The notes beneath the pieces are model-generated. The model was given only the letters and a program-made list of their open reading frames with translations, was not told the origin of the DNA and made no database searches. From Chromatiaceae bacterium (GTDB taxonomy: Bacteria > Pseudomonadota > Gammaproteobacteria > Chromatiales > Chromatiaceae), in NCBI GenBank assembly GCA_016880695.1, contig JAEHCY010000025.1, positions 1 to 15,736 of the forward strand: a stretch of DNA of 15,736 nucleotides. The letters are read 5' to 3'. Position numbers and translations under genes: made by a program. Below, in pieces: positions 15,121 to 15,736 of the stretch. The stretch's first letter is position 1. Each line of letters begins with the position of its first letter.

Positions 15121-15588
15121 ATGTCGCGTATGCGAGCCATCGAGATTGGTGTGGGTGCCTTCATGGTCGCGGGCTTCGTGGCGCTCTTTTTCCTCGCCAT
15201 GCAGGTGAGTAACCTGAGCACTGCGAGCACTGGCGAGGGTTTCCCAATCAAGGCGCGCTTCGACAACATCGGCAGCCTCAAGGTGCGTTCGCCGGTCAGC
15301 ATGGCCGGGGTGCGTGTGGGTCGGGTGGTGGATATCGGATTCGACCCCAAGACCTTCGAGGCGGTGGTCACTCTGCACATCGAGTCGCGCTACAACACTA
15401 TCCCCGAGGACACCTTCGCCAACGTATTCACCGCGGGGCTACTCGGAGAGCAGTACATCAGCCTGGACCCCGGGGGAAGCGATCGGTACCTGAAGGCGGG
15501 CGATGAGATCCGCCACACCCAGTCGGCCATGGTGCTCGAGCAGCTCATTGGGCAGTTTCTGTTCAAGAAGGCAGAGGAGCAGAAATGA
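15121..15588 (+). CDS. mlaD: Phospholipid transport MCE protein MlaD
   Basis: MlaD is a membrane-anchored MCE-domain protein that forms a hexameric periplasmic ring on MlaFE and channels phospholipids to and from MlaC. One N-terminal helix (about residues 8-28, GVGAFMVAGFVALFFLA) is followed by the MCE domain from ARFDNIGSLKVRSPVSMAGV onward. GLLGEQYISLDPGG and the C-terminal helix SAMVLEQLIGQFLF are family marks. Two ATGs compete: 15115 overlaps the mlaE stop (ATGA), and 15121 lies seven bases after GGAG. I prefer 15121, giving 155 residues. E. coli MlaD has 183 and carries a longer disordered tail that is missing here. The stop overlaps the mlaC start. Confidence 0.94.
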   Translation: MSRMRAIEIGVGAFMVAGFVALFFLAMQVSNLSTASTGEGFPIKARFDNIGSLKVRSPVSMAGVRVGRVVDIGFDPKTFEAVVTLHIESRYNTIPEDTFANVFTAGLLGEQYISLDPGGSDRYLKAGDEIRHTQSAMVLEQLIGQFLFKKAEEQK

Positions 15589-15736
15589 ACCAGTTGAAGG
15601 CGTTGATGCTCGCGTTGATCCTCTGTCTGCCGGTAGTGGGTTGGGCGGCCGATGACATGGCCTCCGCACTCGTGCGCAATACCAGTGAGCGCATGCTGAC
15701 CACCCTCAAGGAGCGGCGTGCGGAGATCGACCGGCA
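15585..15736 (+). CDS. mlaC: Phospholipid-binding protein MlaC, 5' part only
   Basis: This is the start of a gene that runs off the right edge, with about 50 residues visible. It has a clear signal peptide: MNQLK, a hydrophobic core LMLALILCLPVVG, and a probable cut after Ala21 in GWA. The mature part, starting with ADDMASALVRNTSERMLTTL, resembles the first helix of MlaC, the periplasmic shuttle of phospholipids between the MlaFEDB and MlaA complexes. The ATG overlaps the mlaD stop (ATGA), with GAGGAG five bases upstream. The call leans on operon position, since the domain is mostly outside the window. Confidence 0.88.
   Translation, partial: MNQLKALMLALILCLPVVGWAADDMASALVRNTSERMLTTLKERRAEIDR

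Noticed and set aside
1..15736. Mobile elements, CRISPR arrays, tRNA or rRNA genes, phage genes
   Set aside because: None seen. Gene order and composition are uniform and typical of a chromosomal core region.

Overview
The window is a chromosomal housekeeping stretch from a GC-rich Gram-negative bacterium, most likely a gammaproteobacterium. The kdsD-kdsC-lptC-lptA-lptB-rpoN-hpf-ptsN-rapZ order next to mlaFEDC is the standard gammaproteobacterial arrangement. HprK together with an EIIA-Man/HPr/EI set points away from the enterics, towards lineages such as purple-sulfur-type Chromatiales or Xanthomonas relatives. That placement is inference. There are no rRNA or tRNA genes, insertion sequences, CRISPR arrays or obvious signs of recent transfer. 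Every protein-coding gene found belongs to a known family.

Layout. (1) Positions 101-2937, plus strand: tldD and pmbA (tldE), the two subunits of the TldD/TldE metalloprotease, overlapping by a few bases. (2) Positions 2938-3093: a short convergent gap with two stem-loops lacking U-tracts. (3) Positions 3094-13233, minus strand: thirteen genes read right to left, kdsD, kdsC, lptC, lptA, lptB, rpoN, hpf, ptsN, hprK, rapZ, an EIIA-Man gene, ptsH and ptsI. (4) Positions 13234-13474: a divergent promoter region. (5) Positions 13475 to the right edge, plus strand: mlaF, mlaE, mlaD and the start of mlaC, which runs off the window. No gene-free stretch exceeds 300 bases.

How the genes work together. 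kdsD and kdsC make Kdo for the LPS core, and lptC/A/B supply parts of the LPS export machine. The divergent mla genes encode phospholipid traffic that keeps the outer membrane asymmetric. The middle of the minus-strand operon is regulatory: sigma-54, a ribosome hibernation factor, EIIA-Ntr, HPr kinase/phosphorylase and RapZ. It ends in a complete EI-HPr-EIIA phosphorelay with no sugar permease in the window. HPr carries both His15 and Ser46, so the relay looks like a permease-independent regulatory PTS that reports PEP and energy state.

The best leads are this HprK-controlled relay, the RapZ that ends before the basic RNA-binding tail of the E. coli protein, a strong GC-rich stem-loop between hpf and ptsN, and a tandem repeat beside the probable mla promoter. 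I saw no wholly new system.
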